From assembly GCA_020630635.1 (NCBI GenBank), contig JAHDBB010000006.1, positions 1-37,335 of the forward strand: a stretch of 37,335 bases of DNA, given 5' to 3'. Below are positions 26,829 through 37,023 of the stretch, one piece after another (the stretch's first letter is position 1; each line of letters opens with the position of its first letter). This DNA comes from Chitinophagales bacterium (lineage in GTDB: Bacteria; Bacteroidota; Bacteroidia; Chitinophagales; UBA2359). The translations under genes were made by a program, and so were the position numbers. The notes below the pieces were generated by a model. The model was not told the origin of the DNA. It was given only the letters and a program-made list of their open reading frames with translations, and ran no database searches.

Positions 26829-27098
26829 TTACCAACTTGCTTTGGTCATTCCTGGAATTTTGCCTGCAAGTGCTAGTTTTCTCAAAGCTACTCTTGAGAT
26901 ACCAAAGTAACGTACATAGCCTTTGGGACGACCTGTGAGACGACAACGGTTATGTAATCTTACAGGAGAGGCATTTTTGGGTAATCTATCCAATCCTTCA
27001 TAGTCTCCTGCTGCTTTGAGTGCTGCTCTTTTTTCAGCATATTTTTTGACAAGTCTTTGTCTTTTTCTTTCTCGTGCTTTTACTGCTTCTCTAGCCAT
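26829..27098 (-). CDS. rpsN: 30S ribosomal protein S14, zinc-free form
   Basis: S14 assembles late in the 30S head. The 89 residues contain [20 protein letters not shown] and end [11 protein letters not shown], with the long zinc-free layout: the CxxC pairs of the short zinc form are absent and only one Cys is seen. It lies 5 bases after rplE. Confidence 0.96.
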   Translation of the reverse strand: MAREAVKARERKRQRLVKKYAEKRAALKAAGDYEGLDRLPKNASPVRLHNRCRLTGRPKGYVRYFGISRVALRKLALAGKIPGMTKASW

Positions 27099-27103
27099 AG
27101 CGA

Positions 27104-27667
27104 TTAAGAATTTTGGTTTTTAAAAGGCATACCCAATGCTTTGAGTAAGGCAAACGCTTCAGCATCAGTTGGGGCTGAAGTAACAAAGGTAACATCCATT
27201 CCTGTGATTCGAGAAATTTTGTCGATATTAATTTCAGGAAAGATAATCTGTTCGGTAATCCCCATGCTGTAATTACCTCTACCATCGAAGCTCTTATCAT
27301 TGACTCCTCTAAAGTCTCTTACACGAGGTAATGCAACGGCTAAAAGTCTATCAAGAAATTCCCACATACGGTCTTTACGAAGAGTCACTCTTACCCCAAT
27401 AGGCATTCCCTCTCTTAATTTGAAGTTAGAGACAGATTTTTTGGCAATGGTTGGGAGTGCTTTTTGCCCCGTGATGGCGGTCATTTCTTTGACTGCAACA
27501 TCGACCATTTTTTTGTCTTGAGTTGCAGCTCCAAGTCCTTGATTCAAACAAATCTTTTGAAGACGAGGTACTTGCATGATGCTTTTGTAGCTAAACTGTT
27601 CCATAAGAGCAGGAACGATTTCTTGCTCATATTTGGATTGTAATCTTGTTTTATTCTTCTTTTCCAT
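27104..27667 (-). CDS. rplE: 50S ribosomal protein L5
   Basis: L5 binds 5S rRNA and bridges to S13 and the P-site tRNA. The 187 residues include [40 protein letters not shown] and the signature [20 protein letters not shown]. Its first 17 bases overlap the end of rplX, suggesting translational coupling. Confidence 0.97.
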   Translation of the reverse strand: MEKKNKTRLQSKYEQEIVPALMEQFSYKSIMQVPRLQKICLNQGLGAATQDKKMVDVAVKEMTAITGQKALPTIAKKSVSNFKLREGMPIGVRVTLRKDRMWEFLDRLLAVALPRVRDFRGVNDKSFDGRGNYSMGITEQIIFPEINIDKISRITGMDVTFVTSAPTDAEAFALLKALGMPFKNQNS

Positions 27668-28022
27668 TTTCTTCTATATTTCCATTAATTATCGCTCCTG
27701 TTTTTTTAGAATAACGAACCATTCTTCCATTCTCTCCTTTTTTTCTACCTGTACGTGTAGTTTCGTTTGTTGCTGGATCGACTAACATTAAATTTGAGAT
27801 ATGGATAGTTCCCTCTTTTTCAATTCGTCCTCCTTCTGTTTCTTCACTACGAGCTTTGGTATGCTTCGTAATCATGTTGGCACCTTCTACGATTGCACGA
27901 TATTTTTTTCGATCTACTTTTAGGACCTTGCCAACCGTACCTCTTGAGTTGCCGCTAAGGACTTTAACGGTATCTCCTGATTTGATGTGAAACTTAAAAT
28001 TATTTTGCGTCTTCTTTTTCAT
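27651..28022 (-). CDS. rplX: 50S ribosomal protein L24
   Basis: L24 starts assembly of the large subunit and lies at the tunnel exit. The 123 residues contain the KOW motif ([20 protein letters not shown]) and [13 protein letters not shown]. It is somewhat longer than E. coli L24 (104), with a charged tail that overlaps rplE by 17 bases. It lies 11 bases after rplN. Confidence 0.96.
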   Translation of the reverse strand: MKKKTQNNFKFHIKSGDTVKVLSGNSRGTVGKVLKVDRKKYRAIVEGANMITKHTKARSEETEGGRIEKEGTIHISNLMLVDPATNETTRTGRKKGENGRMVRYSKKTGAIINGNIEENGKEE

Positions 28023-28033
28023 GACTTTATGAT

Positions 28034-28402
28034 TTAAAGAACTTCAGGAGCTAAAGAAACGATTTTCATGTATTCACGCTCTCTTAGTTCTCTGGCAACA
28101 GGACCAAAGATACGAGTTCCTCTAGGTTCATCTTGAGTATTAAGTAAAACGACTGCATTGTCGTCAAATCGGATATATGAGCCATCTTTTCTTCGTACTT
28201 CTTTTCGTGTACGAACGATGACGGCAGGTGAGACGGCTCCTTTTTTGACACCTCCCCCTGGTGCAGCATCTTTGACGGCGACAATAATTTTGTCCCCTAG
28301 AGAAGCATATCGTCTTCCTGTACCACCAAGTACACGAATACAAAGCACTTCTTTGGCACCGCTGTTATCGGCAACTCTTAGCCTAGATTCTTGTTGTATC
28401 AT
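28034..28402 (-). CDS. rplN: 50S ribosomal protein L14
   Basis: L14 lies at the subunit interface and is the docking point for factors such as RsfS. The 122 residues start [20 protein letters not shown] and end with IVSLAPEVL, the standard L14 layout. Its start overlaps the rpsQ stop by one base, a sign of coupled translation. Confidence 0.97.
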   Translation of the reverse strand: MIQQESRLRVADNSGAKEVLCIRVLGGTGRRYASLGDKIIVAVKDAAPGGGVKKGAVSPAVIVRTRKEVRRKDGSYIRFDDNAVVLLNTQDEPRGTRIFGPVARELREREYMKIVSLAPEVL

Positions 28403-28662
28403 TATTTTGCTCTTTCAATGATTTCGACTAATCTCCAGGTTTTTCTTTTGCTTAATGGCCTGGTTTCCATTATTTTAACGGTATCTCCTATGTTGCACTC
28501 GTTTTTTTCATCATGCGCAGCAAACTTTTTGGTTTTCTTGATGAATTTGCCGTACATAGGGTGCATTACTTTACGTTCCACAGTAACTGTAATGGTTTTA
28601 TCCATTTTATCACTAGTAACGATACCGATACGAGACTTTCGGAGTTTTCTTTGTTCTGACAT
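28402..28662 (-). CDS. rpsQ: 30S ribosomal protein S17
   Basis: S17 is an early-binding 30S protein with an OB fold. The 86 residues show [20 protein letters not shown], the typical [19 protein letters not shown] and [20 protein letters not shown]. It lies 7 bases after rpmC. Confidence 0.97.
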   Translation of the reverse strand: MSEQRKLRKSRIGIVTSDKMDKTITVTVERKVMHPMYGKFIKKTKKFAAHDEKNECNIGDTVKIMETRPLSKRKTWRLVEIIERAK

Positions 28663-28669
28663 TTGGAAT

Positions 28670-28888
28670 TTATTTTTTTGCTGCTATTTCTCTTGCTCTC
28701 AATTCAGTGTTGATACGAGCAATATTTCTACGCATTTCTTTGAATTGGTTGAAGTTAGCTATTTTGACAGCGGCATGGTTGAAACGTGCCTTTTGATATT
28801 CGCTAGCGTCTTCTTTCAACTTACTTTCCAATTCTTGGACAGAAAGTGCTTTCAACTCTTCTGAGGTGTATTTTGTTATGTTATCCAT
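28670..28888 (-). CDS. rpmC: 50S ribosomal protein L29
   Basis: L29 is a helical protein at the tunnel exit near the SRP and trigger factor site. The 72 residues include [20 protein letters not shown] and the signature [20 protein letters not shown]. It is slightly longer than average at the N-terminus. It lies 9 bases after rplP. Confidence 0.95.
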   Translation of the reverse strand: MDNITKYTSEELKALSVQELESKLKEDASEYQKARFNHAAVKIANFNQFKEMRRNIARINTELRAREIAAKK

Positions 28889-28897
28889 TTTCTTATA

Positions 28898-29323
28898 TTA
28901 ATTAGTTTCAACATAATCTCTTCTGACGACAAACTTCGCTTTTACAGGAAGTTTTTGGGCCGCTAATCTGAAGGCTTCTTCTGCGATAGCAGATGGAACC
29001 CCTTCTGCTTCAAACATAATGGTACCAGGTTTGACTACGGCTACCCATCTGTCAGGAGCTCCTTTACCCTTACCCATACGTACTTCGGCAGGTTTTTTCG
29101 TTAATGGTTTATCCGGAAAGATGCGAATCCAAACTTTACCTTCCCTTTTCATATAACGAGTCATAGCAACACGAGCAGCTTCTATGGTTTTGGCCGAGAT
29201 GAATCCTGTTCCTAATGATTTAAGTCCAAATGAACCAAAAGCAATGGTTGCTCCACGCCCTGCAACACCTTTAACTTTTCCTTTTTGTTGCCTTCTGTAT
29301 TTTGTTCTTTTTGGCTGTAACAT
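28898..29323 (-). CDS. rplP: 50S ribosomal protein L16
   Basis: L16 positions the A-site tRNA and is a late assembly protein. The 141 residues begin [20 protein letters not shown] and carry the conserved [20 protein letters not shown] and [18 protein letters not shown]. Length and motifs are normal. The 43-base gap to rpsC is unremarkable. Confidence 0.97.
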   Translation of the reverse strand: MLQPKRTKYRRQQKGKVKGVAGRGATIAFGSFGLKSLGTGFISAKTIEAARVAMTRYMKREGKVWIRIFPDKPLTKKPAEVRMGKGKGAPDRWVAVVKPGTIMFEAEGVPSAIAEEAFRLAAQKLPVKAKFVVRRDYVETN

Positions 29324-29366
29324 AACTTTTTATTTTAACAACTAGTGTTGTTAGATTATCATAAAA

Positions 29367-30104
29367 TTACCCTCTTCGGTTTCCTCCACGATTTCCTCCA
29401 CGGTTTCCTCCACGATTTCGACCACCACCTCTTCTTCTTTCTTGTTTCTTTGGTTTTGCTGGTGTTAAATCAACTTTTCCATATTTTTCACCTTTGCAAA
29501 TCCAAACTTTCACACCGATAATACCATAGATTGTATTGGCTTCTTTGAGTGCATAATCGATATCTGCTCTGAAAGTGTGTAGAGGAATACGTCCGTCTTT
29601 ATATTCTTCAGAACGTGCCATATCTGCACCATTCAAACGTCCTGCAACTCGTACTTTGATTCCTTCTGCTCCCATTCTCATCGTAGATCCAATAGCCATT
29701 TTGATGGCTCTACGGAAGTTCACTCTTGACTCAAGCTGCTTTGCTATAGTTTCAGCAACAATACTAGCATCTAGTTCTGGACGACGAATTTCGATGATAT
29801 TGATTTGGACTTCTTTGCTTGTTAGTTTTTTCAACTCCTCACGAATTCGATCAACTTCTCCTCCTCCTTTACCAATAATAATACCAGGTCTAGAAGTATG
29901 GATTGTAATGGTGATTCTCTTTAGAGTTCTTTCTATCACAATACGTGCAATTCCTCCTTTATCAATACGGTGATTGAGGTATTTACGAATATTTTCGTCT
30001 TCTACTAACTTATCAGCAAAATCTTTAGAGGAACCGTACCAGTTGGATTCCCAACCTCTAACGATGCCTAATCTATTGCCTATTGGATTTGTTTTTTGTC
30101 CCAT
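29367..30104 (-). CDS. rpsC: 30S ribosomal protein S3 with an Arg/Gly-rich tail
   Basis: S3 forms part of the mRNA entry channel and helps unwind mRNA. Of 245 residues, about 1-105 contain the KH domain ([20 protein letters not shown]), and about 110-210 the C-terminal domain ([20 protein letters not shown]). The tail ([20 protein letters not shown] plus RRG) is an RGG/RGGN repeat, which may bind RNA. It lies 18 bases after rplV. Confidence 0.96.
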   Translation of the reverse strand: MGQKTNPIGNRLGIVRGWESNWYGSSKDFADKLVEDENIRKYLNHRIDKGGIARIVIERTLKRITITIHTSRPGIIIGKGGGEVDRIREELKKLTSKEVQINIIEIRRPELDASIVAETIAKQLESRVNFRRAIKMAIGSTMRMGAEGIKVRVAGRLNGADMARSEEYKDGRIPLHTFRADIDYALKEANTIYGIIGVKVWICKGEKYGKVDLTPAKPKKQERRRGGGRNRGGNRGGNRGGNRRG

Positions 30105-30122
30105 ATCTTAACTATATTTTGG

Positions 30123-30584
30123 CTATTGAGTTGTCTCTGTTGATTCAGTTGATTGATTATCTGTTTCTGGTGCATCATCTGTTTGTGCCACCTCCGCTGC
30201 AACTGTAGCTTGTTCTACGAGTTGTTCTAATTGTTCCTCTGCTAAACGACTATCAATGACAATCGTAACATGGTTGGAACGTTTGCGAATACGGTGTGGA
30301 CGACCAAATGGTGCTGGTCGGAATCTTTTGAGCATTCTACCAGGATCAACGGTGATTTTTTTGATAAATAAATCAGCGTCTTCTGCACTTTTACCTGCAT
30401 TTTTATTTTCCCAGTTAGAAATAGCTGAACGCAATAGCTTTTCTAAGTTGTGGGCTGCATGTTTTTTGGTAAATTTTAGCGTATTGAGTGCTTTACCTAC
30501 GTCTTCGCCACGAATTAAGTCTGCCACCAAACGAACCTTACGAGGTGACATTCTAAAGTTTTTCAATTTTGCAACAGCTTCCAT
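30123..30584 (-). CDS. rplV: 50S ribosomal protein L22 with an acidic tail
   Basis: L22 lines the exit tunnel with its long beta-hairpin. Residues 1-110 are normal ([20 protein letters not shown], then [20 protein letters not shown]). About 43 further residues form an acidic, Thr/Glu-rich end ([14 protein letters not shown]). E. coli L22 has 110 residues, so the tail is an addition. It lies 6 bases after rpsS. Confidence 0.96.
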   Translation of the reverse strand: MEAVAKLKNFRMSPRKVRLVADLIRGEDVGKALNTLKFTKKHAAHNLEKLLRSAISNWENKNAGKSAEDADLFIKKITVDPGRMLKRFRPAPFGRPHRIRKRSNHVTIVIDSRLAEEQLEQLVEQATVAAEVAQTDDAPETDNQSTESTETTQ

Positions 30585-30590
30585 TCTATC

Positions 30591-30860
30591 TTACTTTAAT
30601 TTCTTTGAAGAATGACCTTTAAAATTACGAGTTGGAGAGAACTCTCCAAATTTGTGTCCTACCATGTTTTCTGTGACATACACTGGTATGAACTTATTTC
30701 CATTGTGGACAGCTACTGTGTGTCCTACAAAGTCAGGAGAAATGACAGATGCTCTAGACCACGTTTTGATAAGTTTTTTCTTACCACTTTCGTTGAGAGC
30801 GTCTATTTTTTTCTGTAACTTGTAGCTTACGTAAGGTCCTTTTTTTAATGATCTAGCCAT
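30591..30860 (-). CDS. rpsS: 30S ribosomal protein S19
   Basis: S19 lies in the 30S head with S13. The 89 residues start [20 protein letters not shown] and contain the signature [20 protein letters not shown]. Its ATG shares one base with the rplB stop codon. Length is normal. Confidence 0.97.
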   Translation of the reverse strand: MARSLKKGPYVSYKLQKKIDALNESGKKKLIKTWSRASVISPDFVGHTVAVHNGNKFIPVYVTENMVGHKFGEFSPTRNFKGHSSKKLK

Positions 30861-31690
30861 TATTTTCTAGATTTTTTCTTACTAATGATTAATTTAGAAG
30901 ATGCCTTGTGGCGATTACGAGTCTTCTTACCTTTGGCATATAATCCTGTTCTTGAACGTGGATGTCCTCCAGAAGATTTACCTTCTCCACCTCCCATTGG
31001 GTGATCGACAGGGTTCATTGCGACTCCTCTTGTACGAGGTCTCTTACCTTTCCAACGGTTACGTCCTGCTTTTGCTAAAACTTGTAAGTTGTGATCTGTG
31101 TTGGAAACGGTTCCAATGGTCGCTTTACAAGTCAAAAGAATCATACGGGTTTCACCTGATGGCATTTTGATAATGGCATATCTGCCGTCTTTGTTTGCCA
31201 ATTGTGCATAGGTTCCTGCGCTTCTTGCAATGACTGCTCCTCTTCCTGGTTCTAGCTCTATATTGTGAATGATCGTTCCTAAAGGAATATCTTTGAGAAA
31301 AAGGGTGTTTCCTAAATCAGGTGATGCCCCTTCTCCTGACACAATTTTATCGCCTACTTTAATGCCTTCTGGTGCAATGATGTATCGTTTTTCACCATCG
31401 GCATAAGCGATTAAAGAAATAAAAGCGGTACGATTGGGATCATACTCTACTGTTTTGACAACACCAGGTACTCCGTGCTTATTTCGCTTGAAGTCAATGA
31501 TTCTGTAACGCTTTTTGTGTCCTCCTCCTCTGTTTCGGGCAGTTGTGCGCCCTTTGCTGTTTCTACCTCCTGACTTTGAGTGTGGAGCCAACAAGCTTTT
31601 TTCTGGCTTATTGGTGGTTAACTCAGAGTAGTCAACACTTACTCTAAATCTTGTACCAGGTGTAGTTGGATTATATTTTTTTGTTGCCAT
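30860..31690 (-). CDS. rplB: 50S ribosomal protein L2
   Basis: L2 is needed for subunit joining and lies close to the peptidyl transferase centre. The 276 residues show [20 protein letters not shown] and the signature [20 protein letters not shown] with the conserved His. It is the first gene after the 312-base gap holding R copy 9. The leader also has a seven-pair hairpin (GTGATTG/CAATCAC at 31751-31771). Confidence 0.97.
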   Translation of the reverse strand: MATKKYNPTTPGTRFRVSVDYSELTTNKPEKSLLAPHSKSGGRNSKGRTTARNRGGGHKKRYRIIDFKRNKHGVPGVVKTVEYDPNRTAFISLIAYADGEKRYIIAPEGIKVGDKIVSGEGASPDLGNTLFLKDIPLGTIIHNIELEPGRGAVIARSAGTYAQLANKDGRYAIIKMPSGETRMILLTCKATIGTVSNTDHNLQVLAKAGRNRWKGKRPRTRGVAMNPVDHPMGGGEGKSSGGHPRSRTGLYAKGKKTRNRHKASSKLIISKKKSRK

Positions 31691-31808
31691 AATTTCGATT
31701 CTTATCGGTTATCGAAAACCATACTTTTGAATTAAAGTGACAAGTTTGTGGTGATTGGTGTTTTCAATCACTTTTGAGATGTCTCTATAATATTTTGGTT
31801 TTTAAATT

Positions 31809-31988
31809 GGTTCAGAAACTATGGGTTCTGACCTTAACGAACTAGCCCCGATAGTAGTGATATTCGTGTGAAAGGCTCTGAACCACAAGTCGAAAAGACT
31901 TGCGGTAGAAGGCAAGGCTACACGAATAAGAACGGATAGCGGGACTTTCCTGTACGACGAAGCATTTGAACCTTTCGCTCCTAAAAAG
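31809..31988 (-). repeat. Structured intergenic element R, copy 9, between rplW and rplB
   Basis: AGCCCCGATAGTAGTGATAT begins at 31844 and AAGAACGGATAGCGGGACT ends at 31946. The distal arm is TATTCGTG/CACGAATA, and inside it is the CCACAAGTC/GACTTGCGG hairpin shared with copy 1. The tail is GTACGACGAAGC then TTTCGCTCCTAAAAA. It reads forward in the operon mRNA and fills most of the gap. Confidence 0.86.
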
Positions 31989-32002
31989 GAACATTGGTTT
32001 TT

Positions 32003-32344
32003 TTATGCTTCTGCTGCAGTTGGTTCATCTTCGTTCTCTGTTGGAAGTTCTGCATCGGCATAAAAATCTATGACATCGCCTTCGGCTAATGTGACAATTG
32101 CTTTCTTTTTTAATGCAGTCTTACCCGTTAAAAAGCCTGTCTTGGTATAACGAGTTTTCGCTATTCTGGGTGTTCTCAATGTATTGACTTTGGTTACAGA
32201 AACCTCGAACATCTCTTCTACGGCCTTTTTTATCTCAATTTTATTTGCTTTAAGATTGACATAAAAGGTATAGGCATTGCGGTCTTCCCCTAGTTTTTCA
32301 GATTTTTCTGTAATAACAGGCTTGATGAGTATATTTTTTGACAT
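32003..32344 (-). CDS. rplW: 50S ribosomal protein L23
   Basis: L23 lies at the tunnel exit and docks trigger factor and SRP. The 113 residues show ILIKPVITEKSEKLGEDRNA, EIKKAVEEMFEVSVTKVNTL and a short acidic end (AELPTENEDEPTAAEA) beyond the usual fold. It lies 22 bases after rplD. Its stop is only 15 bases from the tail of R copy 9. Confidence 0.96.
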   Translation of the reverse strand: MSKNILIKPVITEKSEKLGEDRNAYTFYVNLKANKIEIKKAVEEMFEVSVTKVNTLRTPRIAKTRYTKTGFLTGKTALKKKAIVTLAEGDVIDFYADAELPTENEDEPTAAEA

Positions 32345-32366
32345 TACTATATAATTTTGCTATTAA

Positions 32367-32981
32367 CTAAACGATGTCTTCTACTGCACTTTCGACAATA
32401 ATCAAAGCGTTGGCATTGAGGATGTCGTAAGTATTTAAAGAATTGACATTGACGCTATTGGCTTTAGCAACATTTCGTATTGACAAGATTACGTTCTTAT
32501 CACTATCTTTGGTTACTAATAAAGTCTTTTTGCCATTTAGCTCTAGCTTATTCAAAATATCAACAAACTGTTTGGTCTTTGGCGCATCAAACTTTAGGTC
32601 TTCTAAGACATAGATGTTTTGATCTTTGGCTTTGTAAGTTAAAGCAGAATTGCGGGCTATTTTTTTGACCTTTTTGTTAAGTTTAATCTCGTAGTTACGA
32701 GGTTTGGGTCCAAATACTCGCCCCCCCCCTCTGAAGAGAGGGTTTTTGATGTCTCCAAATCGAGCCGCACCAGATCCCTTTTGCTTTTTTAGCTTTTTAC
32801 GAGATCCAGCTATTTCATTTCGTTCTTTAGACTTGTGCGTTCCTTGTCTTTGATTGGCGAGGTACTGTTTTACAGCCAGATAGATGCAATGATCATTGGG
32901 TTTAATCCCAAAGATGTCGTCTTTGAGTTCTACCTGTTTTCCTGTAGCATTACCGTCGGCACTTAATACATCAACTCTCAT
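32367..32981 (-). CDS. rplD: 50S ribosomal protein L4
   Basis: L4 reaches into the exit tunnel; in E. coli it also represses the S10 operon. The 204 residues contain NQRQGTHKSKERNEIAGSRK, KQKGSGAARFGDIKNPLFRG and GGRVFGPKPRNYEIKLNKK. The conserved RGGG is coded by AGA and a run of nine G (32721-32729 on the plus strand as C), a possible slippage site. It lies 8 bases after rplC. Confidence 0.97.
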   Translation of the reverse strand: MRVDVLSADGNATGKQVELKDDIFGIKPNDHCIYLAVKQYLANQRQGTHKSKERNEIAGSRKKLKKQKGSGAARFGDIKNPLFRGGGRVFGPKPRNYEIKLNKKVKKIARNSALTYKAKDQNIYVLEDLKFDAPKTKQFVDILNKLELNGKKTLLVTKDSDKNVILSIRNVAKANSVNVNSLNTYDILNANALIIVESAVEDIV

Positions 32982-32989
32982 AATTGCTC

Positions 32990-33607
32990 TTATTTTTCAA
33001 TAATTACATAAGAACCTTTAGCTCCTGGTACCGAACCTTTGACCAAGACAAGGTTTTTATCTTTAAAAACTTTGACAATTTTCAAATTTCGAGTTTTCAC
33101 TCGACTGTTCCCTGTTCTTCCAGCCATACGCATTCCTTTGAATACCCTAGCAGGATAAGATGCTGCTCCAATTGCTCCAGGAGCTCTTTCTCTGTTGTGT
33201 TGTCCGTGTGTTCTTTGTCCAACCCCGCCAAAACCGTGTCTTTTGACTACCCCTTGAAATCCTTTACCTTTGGTTGTCCCAATAACGTTTACAACTTCAC
33301 CTTCTTGAAAAATTGAAGCATCTATTGTAGTACCCAAATCAACTTCTTCCTCAAAGTCTCTAAACTCTCTAATAGTAGCAGCAGAACTTACTCCTGATTT
33401 TTTGAGATGTCCTTTGACTGCGCTTGTAAGATTTTTTTCTTTACGCTCTCCAAAAGCTAACTGAACAGCATAATAGCCGTCTGTTTCTTCGTCTTTGATT
33501 TGAGTTACATAACAGGGGCCGGCTTCGATGATTGTACAAGCGACATTTGCGCCATTTTCATCGAATATGCTAGTCATGCCGACCTTTTTACCTATTAATC
33601 CTGTCAT
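32990..33607 (-). CDS. rplC: 50S ribosomal protein L3
   Basis: L3 helps nucleate the large subunit and reaches the peptidyl transferase centre. The 205 residues start [20 protein letters not shown] and include [20 protein letters not shown] with [20 protein letters not shown], all family-typical. It lies 2 bases after rpsJ. Confidence 0.97.
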   Translation of the reverse strand: MTGLIGKKVGMTSIFDENGANVACTIIEAGPCYVTQIKDEETDGYYAVQLAFGERKEKNLTSAVKGHLKKSGVSSAATIREFRDFEEEVDLGTTIDASIFQEGEVVNVIGTTKGKGFQGVVKRHGFGGVGQRTHGQHNRERAPGAIGAASYPARVFKGMRMAGRTGNSRVKTRNLKIVKVFKDKNLVLVKGSVPGAKGSYVIIEK

Positions 33608-33609
33608 AA

Positions 33610-33918
33610 TTATACTTTTATTTCAACATCTACTCCACTTGGTAGCTCTAGCTTCATCAAAGCATCAATGGTTTTAGAGGTTGAACTATATATGTCTAAC
33701 AATCTTTTATAAGTACACAATTGAAACTGTTCTCTTGATTTTTTGTTCACGTGAGGTGATTTAAGAACAGTAAATATCTTCTTGTGTGTGGGCAGTGGTA
33801 TCGGACCCGATACCACCGCACCTGTAGCTCTTACAGTCTTCACAATTTTCTCAGAAGATTTATCAACTAAGTTGTGATCGTAAGATTTAAGTTTGATTCT
33901 AATTTTTTGTGATGCCAT
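33610..33918 (-). CDS. rpsJ: 30S ribosomal protein S10
   Basis: S10 is a 30S head protein that also pairs with NusB in antitermination. The 102 residues include [40 protein letters not shown] and the end [11 protein letters not shown]. Length is normal. It lies 4 bases after fusA with no new promoter, so the str and S10 parts appear joined. Confidence 0.97.
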   Translation of the reverse strand: MASQKIRIKLKSYDHNLVDKSSEKIVKTVRATGAVVSGPIPLPTHKKIFTVLKSPHVNKKSREQFQLCTYKRLLDIYSSTSKTIDALMKLELPSGVDVEIKV

Positions 33919-33922
33919 AATC

Positions 33923-36046
33923 TTAATCTACTTTTACTTTACCTTGTGCTTTTGCAATCACCTCTTCTGCAATAGCATTAGGAGCTTTTTCGTAGTGAGA
34001 GAACTCCATAGTTGAAGAAGCACGACCAGAAGTGATGGTTCTAAGTGCCGTCACATATCCAAACATTTCAGAAAGTGGTACTTTGGCTTTTACTACTTGC
34101 GCCCCTGCTCTCATATCCATACCTTCCATTATTCCTCTTCTTCTGTTAATGTCACCAACTACATCCCCTGTACTTTCCTCTGGTGTAATTACCTCTAACT
34201 TCATGATAGGCTCTAACAATACTGCTCCAGCTTTAGGAGCTGAATTTCTGAAGGCCATTTTAGCACATAACTCAAAAGATACAGCATCTGAATCCACTTG
34301 GTGGAAGCTACCATCAAATAGACGGACTTTGAGAGAATCGATATTATATCCTGCTAACACCCCTGTCTTCATTGCTTCTTTGAAGCCTTTTTCTACAGAA
34401 GGAATAAATTCTCTTGGGATTGATCCACCAACGATGTCATTGACAAATTGTAATCCTTCTTTAACTTCTCCTGTTTCTGGATCTGGATCGGCTGGCATAA
34501 TTTCAAAGATGATGTCTGCGAATTTACCACGACCACCTGATTGTTTTTTGTAGGTTTCTCGGTGTTTGATTGTTTTAGTAACCGCTTCTTTGTAGTTTAC
34601 TTGTGGTGCCCCTTGATTGGTTTCCACTTTAAACTCTCTTTTCAATCGATCAACTAAGATTTCGAGGTGAAGCTCACCCATACCACTGATGACTGTCTGT
34701 CCTGTCTCTTCTACAAAAGATACTTTGAAAGTTGGATCTTCTTCTGCTAATTTAGCCAAAGACATTCCCAATTTATCTAAGTCTTTTTGAGTCTTAGGCT
34801 CGATTGCCATTGCGATAACTGGCTCAGGAAATTCCATGCTTTCAAGAATGATCGGTGATTTTAAATCACTTAATGTATCCCCTGTTTTGATGTCTTTAAA
34901 TCCTACTGCTGCTCCAATATCTCCTGCTTCGATAAAATCAATAGGATTTTGCTTATTGGCGTGCATCTGGTAAATACGAGAAATACGTTCTTTTTTACCG
35001 CTTCTATTGTTTAAGATATAAGATCCTGCATCTAGTCTTCCTGAATATGCTCTAAAGAACGCTAAACGTCCTACATAAGGATCTGTCGCAATTTTGAATG
35101 CTAAAGCTGAAAAAGGCTCGCTAGCATCTGGTTTACGAGAAAGCGTTTCTCCACTATCAGGATCTGTTCCTTCAATCGCTTCTATATCTAAAGGAGATGG
35201 CAAATAAGAGATGACCGCATCCAACAAATTTTGTACTCCTTTGTTTTTGAAAGCCGAACCACACATCATAGGAATGATAGACATATCAATGGTTGCTTTT
35301 CTAATAGCCGCCATTAGTTCGTCTTCAGAAATAGAATTGGGATCTTCAAAGAATTTTTCAAGAATTTGATCATCGTACTCTGCTACTGCCTCTACTAGTT
35401 TCTCACGATATTCATCAACTTCTGCTTGCAAATCTTCGGGGATTGGAATTTCGGTCCAAGTTGCTCCTTGTGAATCCTCATCCCAAACAAGTGCTTTATT
35501 AGTAATCAAATCAACAACACCTCTAAAATCATCTTCTGCTCCGATTGGAATTTGCAAAGGAACAGGATTGGCTTTAAGCATATCTTTGACCTGTCTTACT
35601 ACTTCCAAAAAGTCAGCGCCAGAACGGTCCATTTTGTTTACGAATCCGATACGAGGGACTTTATAGCGATCAGCTTGTCTCCAAACCGTTTCAGATTGAG
35701 GTTCTACTCCTGATACTGCACAGAATAATGCAACCACACCATCTAGTACTCTTAAAGAACGTTCTACCTCTACTGTAAAGTCAACGTGTCCTGGAGTATC
35801 AATGATATTAATTTGGTATGGCTTACCACGATATAACCATTCTGTTTTGGTAGCAGCAGATGTAATCGTAATACCTCTTTCTTGTTCCTGCTCCATCCAA
35901 TCCATGGTAGCTGCACCGTCGTGTACCTCTCCAATTTTGTGAGTTATACCTGTATAATAAAGTACACGTTCAGTAGTAGTGGTTTTTCCTGCATCAATGT
36001 GAGCAGCAATCCCAATATTTCTTGTAAAATTTAGATCTCGTGCCAT
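33923..36046 (-). CDS. fusA: Elongation factor G
   Basis: EF-G is the GTPase that drives ribosomal translocation. G motifs are visible at AHIDAGKT (15-22), RGITI (58-62), DTPGH (83-87) and NKMD (137-140). The later domains include [20 protein letters not shown] of domain IV. At 707 residues it has normal length. It lies 30 bases after rpsG. No tuf follows, unlike in E. coli. Confidence 0.97.
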   Translation of the reverse strand: MARDLNFTRNIGIAAHIDAGKTTTTERVLYYTGITHKIGEVHDGAATMDWMEQEQERGITITSAATKTEWLYRGKPYQINIIDTPGHVDFTVEVERSLRVLDGVVALFCAVSGVEPQSETVWRQADRYKVPRIGFVNKMDRSGADFLEVVRQVKDMLKANPVPLQIPIGAEDDFRGVVDLITNKALVWDEDSQGATWTEIPIPEDLQAEVDEYREKLVEAVAEYDDQILEKFFEDPNSISEDELMAAIRKATIDMSIIPMMCGSAFKNKGVQNLLDAVISYLPSPLDIEAIEGTDPDSGETLSRKPDASEPFSALAFKIATDPYVGRLAFFRAYSGRLDAGSYILNNRSGKKERISRIYQMHANKQNPIDFIEAGDIGAAVGFKDIKTGDTLSDLKSPIILESMEFPEPVIAMAIEPKTQKDLDKLGMSLAKLAEEDPTFKVSFVEETGQTVISGMGELHLEILVDRLKREFKVETNQGAPQVNYKEAVTKTIKHRETYKKQSGGRGKFADIIFEIMPADPDPETGEVKEGLQFVNDIVGGSIPREFIPSVEKGFKEAMKTGVLAGYNIDSLKVRLFDGSFHQVDSDAVSFELCAKMAFRNSAPKAGAVLLEPIMKLEVITPEESTGDVVGDINRRRGIMEGMDMRAGAQVVKAKVPLSEMFGYVTALRTITSGRASSTMEFSHYEKAPNAIAEEVIAKAQGKVKVD

Positions 36047-36076
36047 AACTGACTTAAATAATTATTGTTTTTGAAA

Positions 36077-36544
36077 TTAAACTCTAAAGTGTGAAAATGC
36101 TTTATTAGCTTCAGCCATCTTGTGAGTATCTTCTTTCTTTTTGAAGGCAGCTCCTTCTTTACGAGAAGCCGCAATGATTTCAGCTGCTAATTTTTCAGCC
36201 ATTGATTTGCCATTTCTTTTTCTGGCATAACCAATAAGCCATTTTGTACCCAAAGACACTTTTCTTGCTACTCTTACTTCCGTTGGAATCTGGAATGTAG
36301 CCCCTCCAATTCTTCGGCTTCTTACTTCTACTTCAGGAATTACATTACCTAATCCTTTTTTCCACAATTGATAACCATCTTCATTCGTAATTTCATTTAT
36401 TCTATCAACTGCATCATAAAAGATTTTAAACGCAATGCTTTTTTTTCCACTCCACATCAAGTTGTTTACAAAACGAGTTACGTTTTCGTCATTGAACCTA
36501 GGGTCTGGTGTTAGGTATCGTTTTTTTGCTCTGGCTTTTCTCAT
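36077..36544 (-). CDS. rpsG: 30S ribosomal protein S7
   Basis: S7 starts assembly of the 30S head and in E. coli represses the str operon. The 155 residues start MRKARAKKRYLTPDPRFNDE and show the signature PEVEVRSRRIGGATFQIPTE. The end (HKMAEANKAFSHFRV) is typical. It lies 19 bases after rpsL. Confidence 0.97.
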   Translation of the reverse strand: MRKARAKKRYLTPDPRFNDENVTRFVNNLMWSGKKSIAFKIFYDAVDRINEITNEDGYQLWKKGLGNVIPEVEVRSRRIGGATFQIPTEVRVARKVSLGTKWLIGYARKRNGKSMAEKLAAEIIAASRKEGAAFKKKEDTHKMAEANKAFSHFRV

Positions 36545-36563
36545 TATTCTAAATTCTTAATGA

Positions 36564-36938
36564 TTATTTTTTTGGTCTTTTTGCTCCATACTTGGAACGG
36601 CTTTGTTTTCTATCAGCAACGCCTGCCGTATCTAAAGAACCTCTTACAATGTGGTATCTTACACCAGGTAAGTCTTTTACCCTTCCTCCACGAATAAGGA
36701 CAATTGAGTGTTCTTGTAGATTGTGTCCTTCACCTGGAATGTACGCAATTACTTCTCTACCATTAGTTAATCTTACCTTAGCCACTTTTCTCAATGCAGA
36801 GTTGGGTTTTTTAGGAGTAGTTGTATATACCCTAGTACAAACTCCACGTCTTTGTGGGCAAGAATCTAATGCTTTAGATTTAGTAGGTGTTTTTATGACC
36901 TTTCTACCTTTTCTTACTAATTGTTGAATTGTAGGCAT
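36564..36938 (-). CDS. rpsL: 30S ribosomal protein S12
   Basis: S12 is the decoding-centre protein whose mutations give streptomycin resistance. The 124 residues hold [20 protein letters not shown] and [20 protein letters not shown]. Lys43 and Lys88 are present, the usual sensitive state. It is the first gene of the 33-gene operon, with a leader of about 200 bases and a promoter at 37144-37173. Confidence 0.97.
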   Translation of the reverse strand: MPTIQQLVRKGRKVIKTPTKSKALDSCPQRRGVCTRVYTTTPKKPNSALRKVAKVRLTNGREVIAYIPGEGHNLQEHSIVLIRGGRVKDLPGVRYHIVRGSLDTAGVADRKQSRSKYGAKRPKK

Positions 36939-36942
36939 TTAA

Positions 36943-37023
36943 ACTCGGTTTTTTGGGGGTACAAGGAAAGTCTTTTTATAATCCCCCTTTGACATGGAAA
37001 GCATTATGAAAGCCAACCGAGTC
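36943..37023 (-). promoter_or_regulatory. Long-range inverted repeat in the rpsL leader
   Basis: In the mRNA, ACTCGGTT (37016-37023) pairs with AACCGAGT (36943-36950), the latter ending four bases before the rpsL start codon. Within the enclosed 65 bases, GGGGG and CCCCC could form an inner stem. Together they would place the start region next to a helix, as in autoregulated ribosomal leaders. Confidence 0.5.

Noticed and set aside
28391-28864. Open frame of 157 codons opposite rpsQ and rpmC
   Set aside because: It has long hydrophobic stretches that come from reading Lys codons antisense; the sense genes are certain.
33919-36046. A tuf gene between fusA and rpsJ, as in E. coli
   Set aside because: Only four bases separate fusA and rpsJ; tuf must lie elsewhere, as is usual in this phylum.
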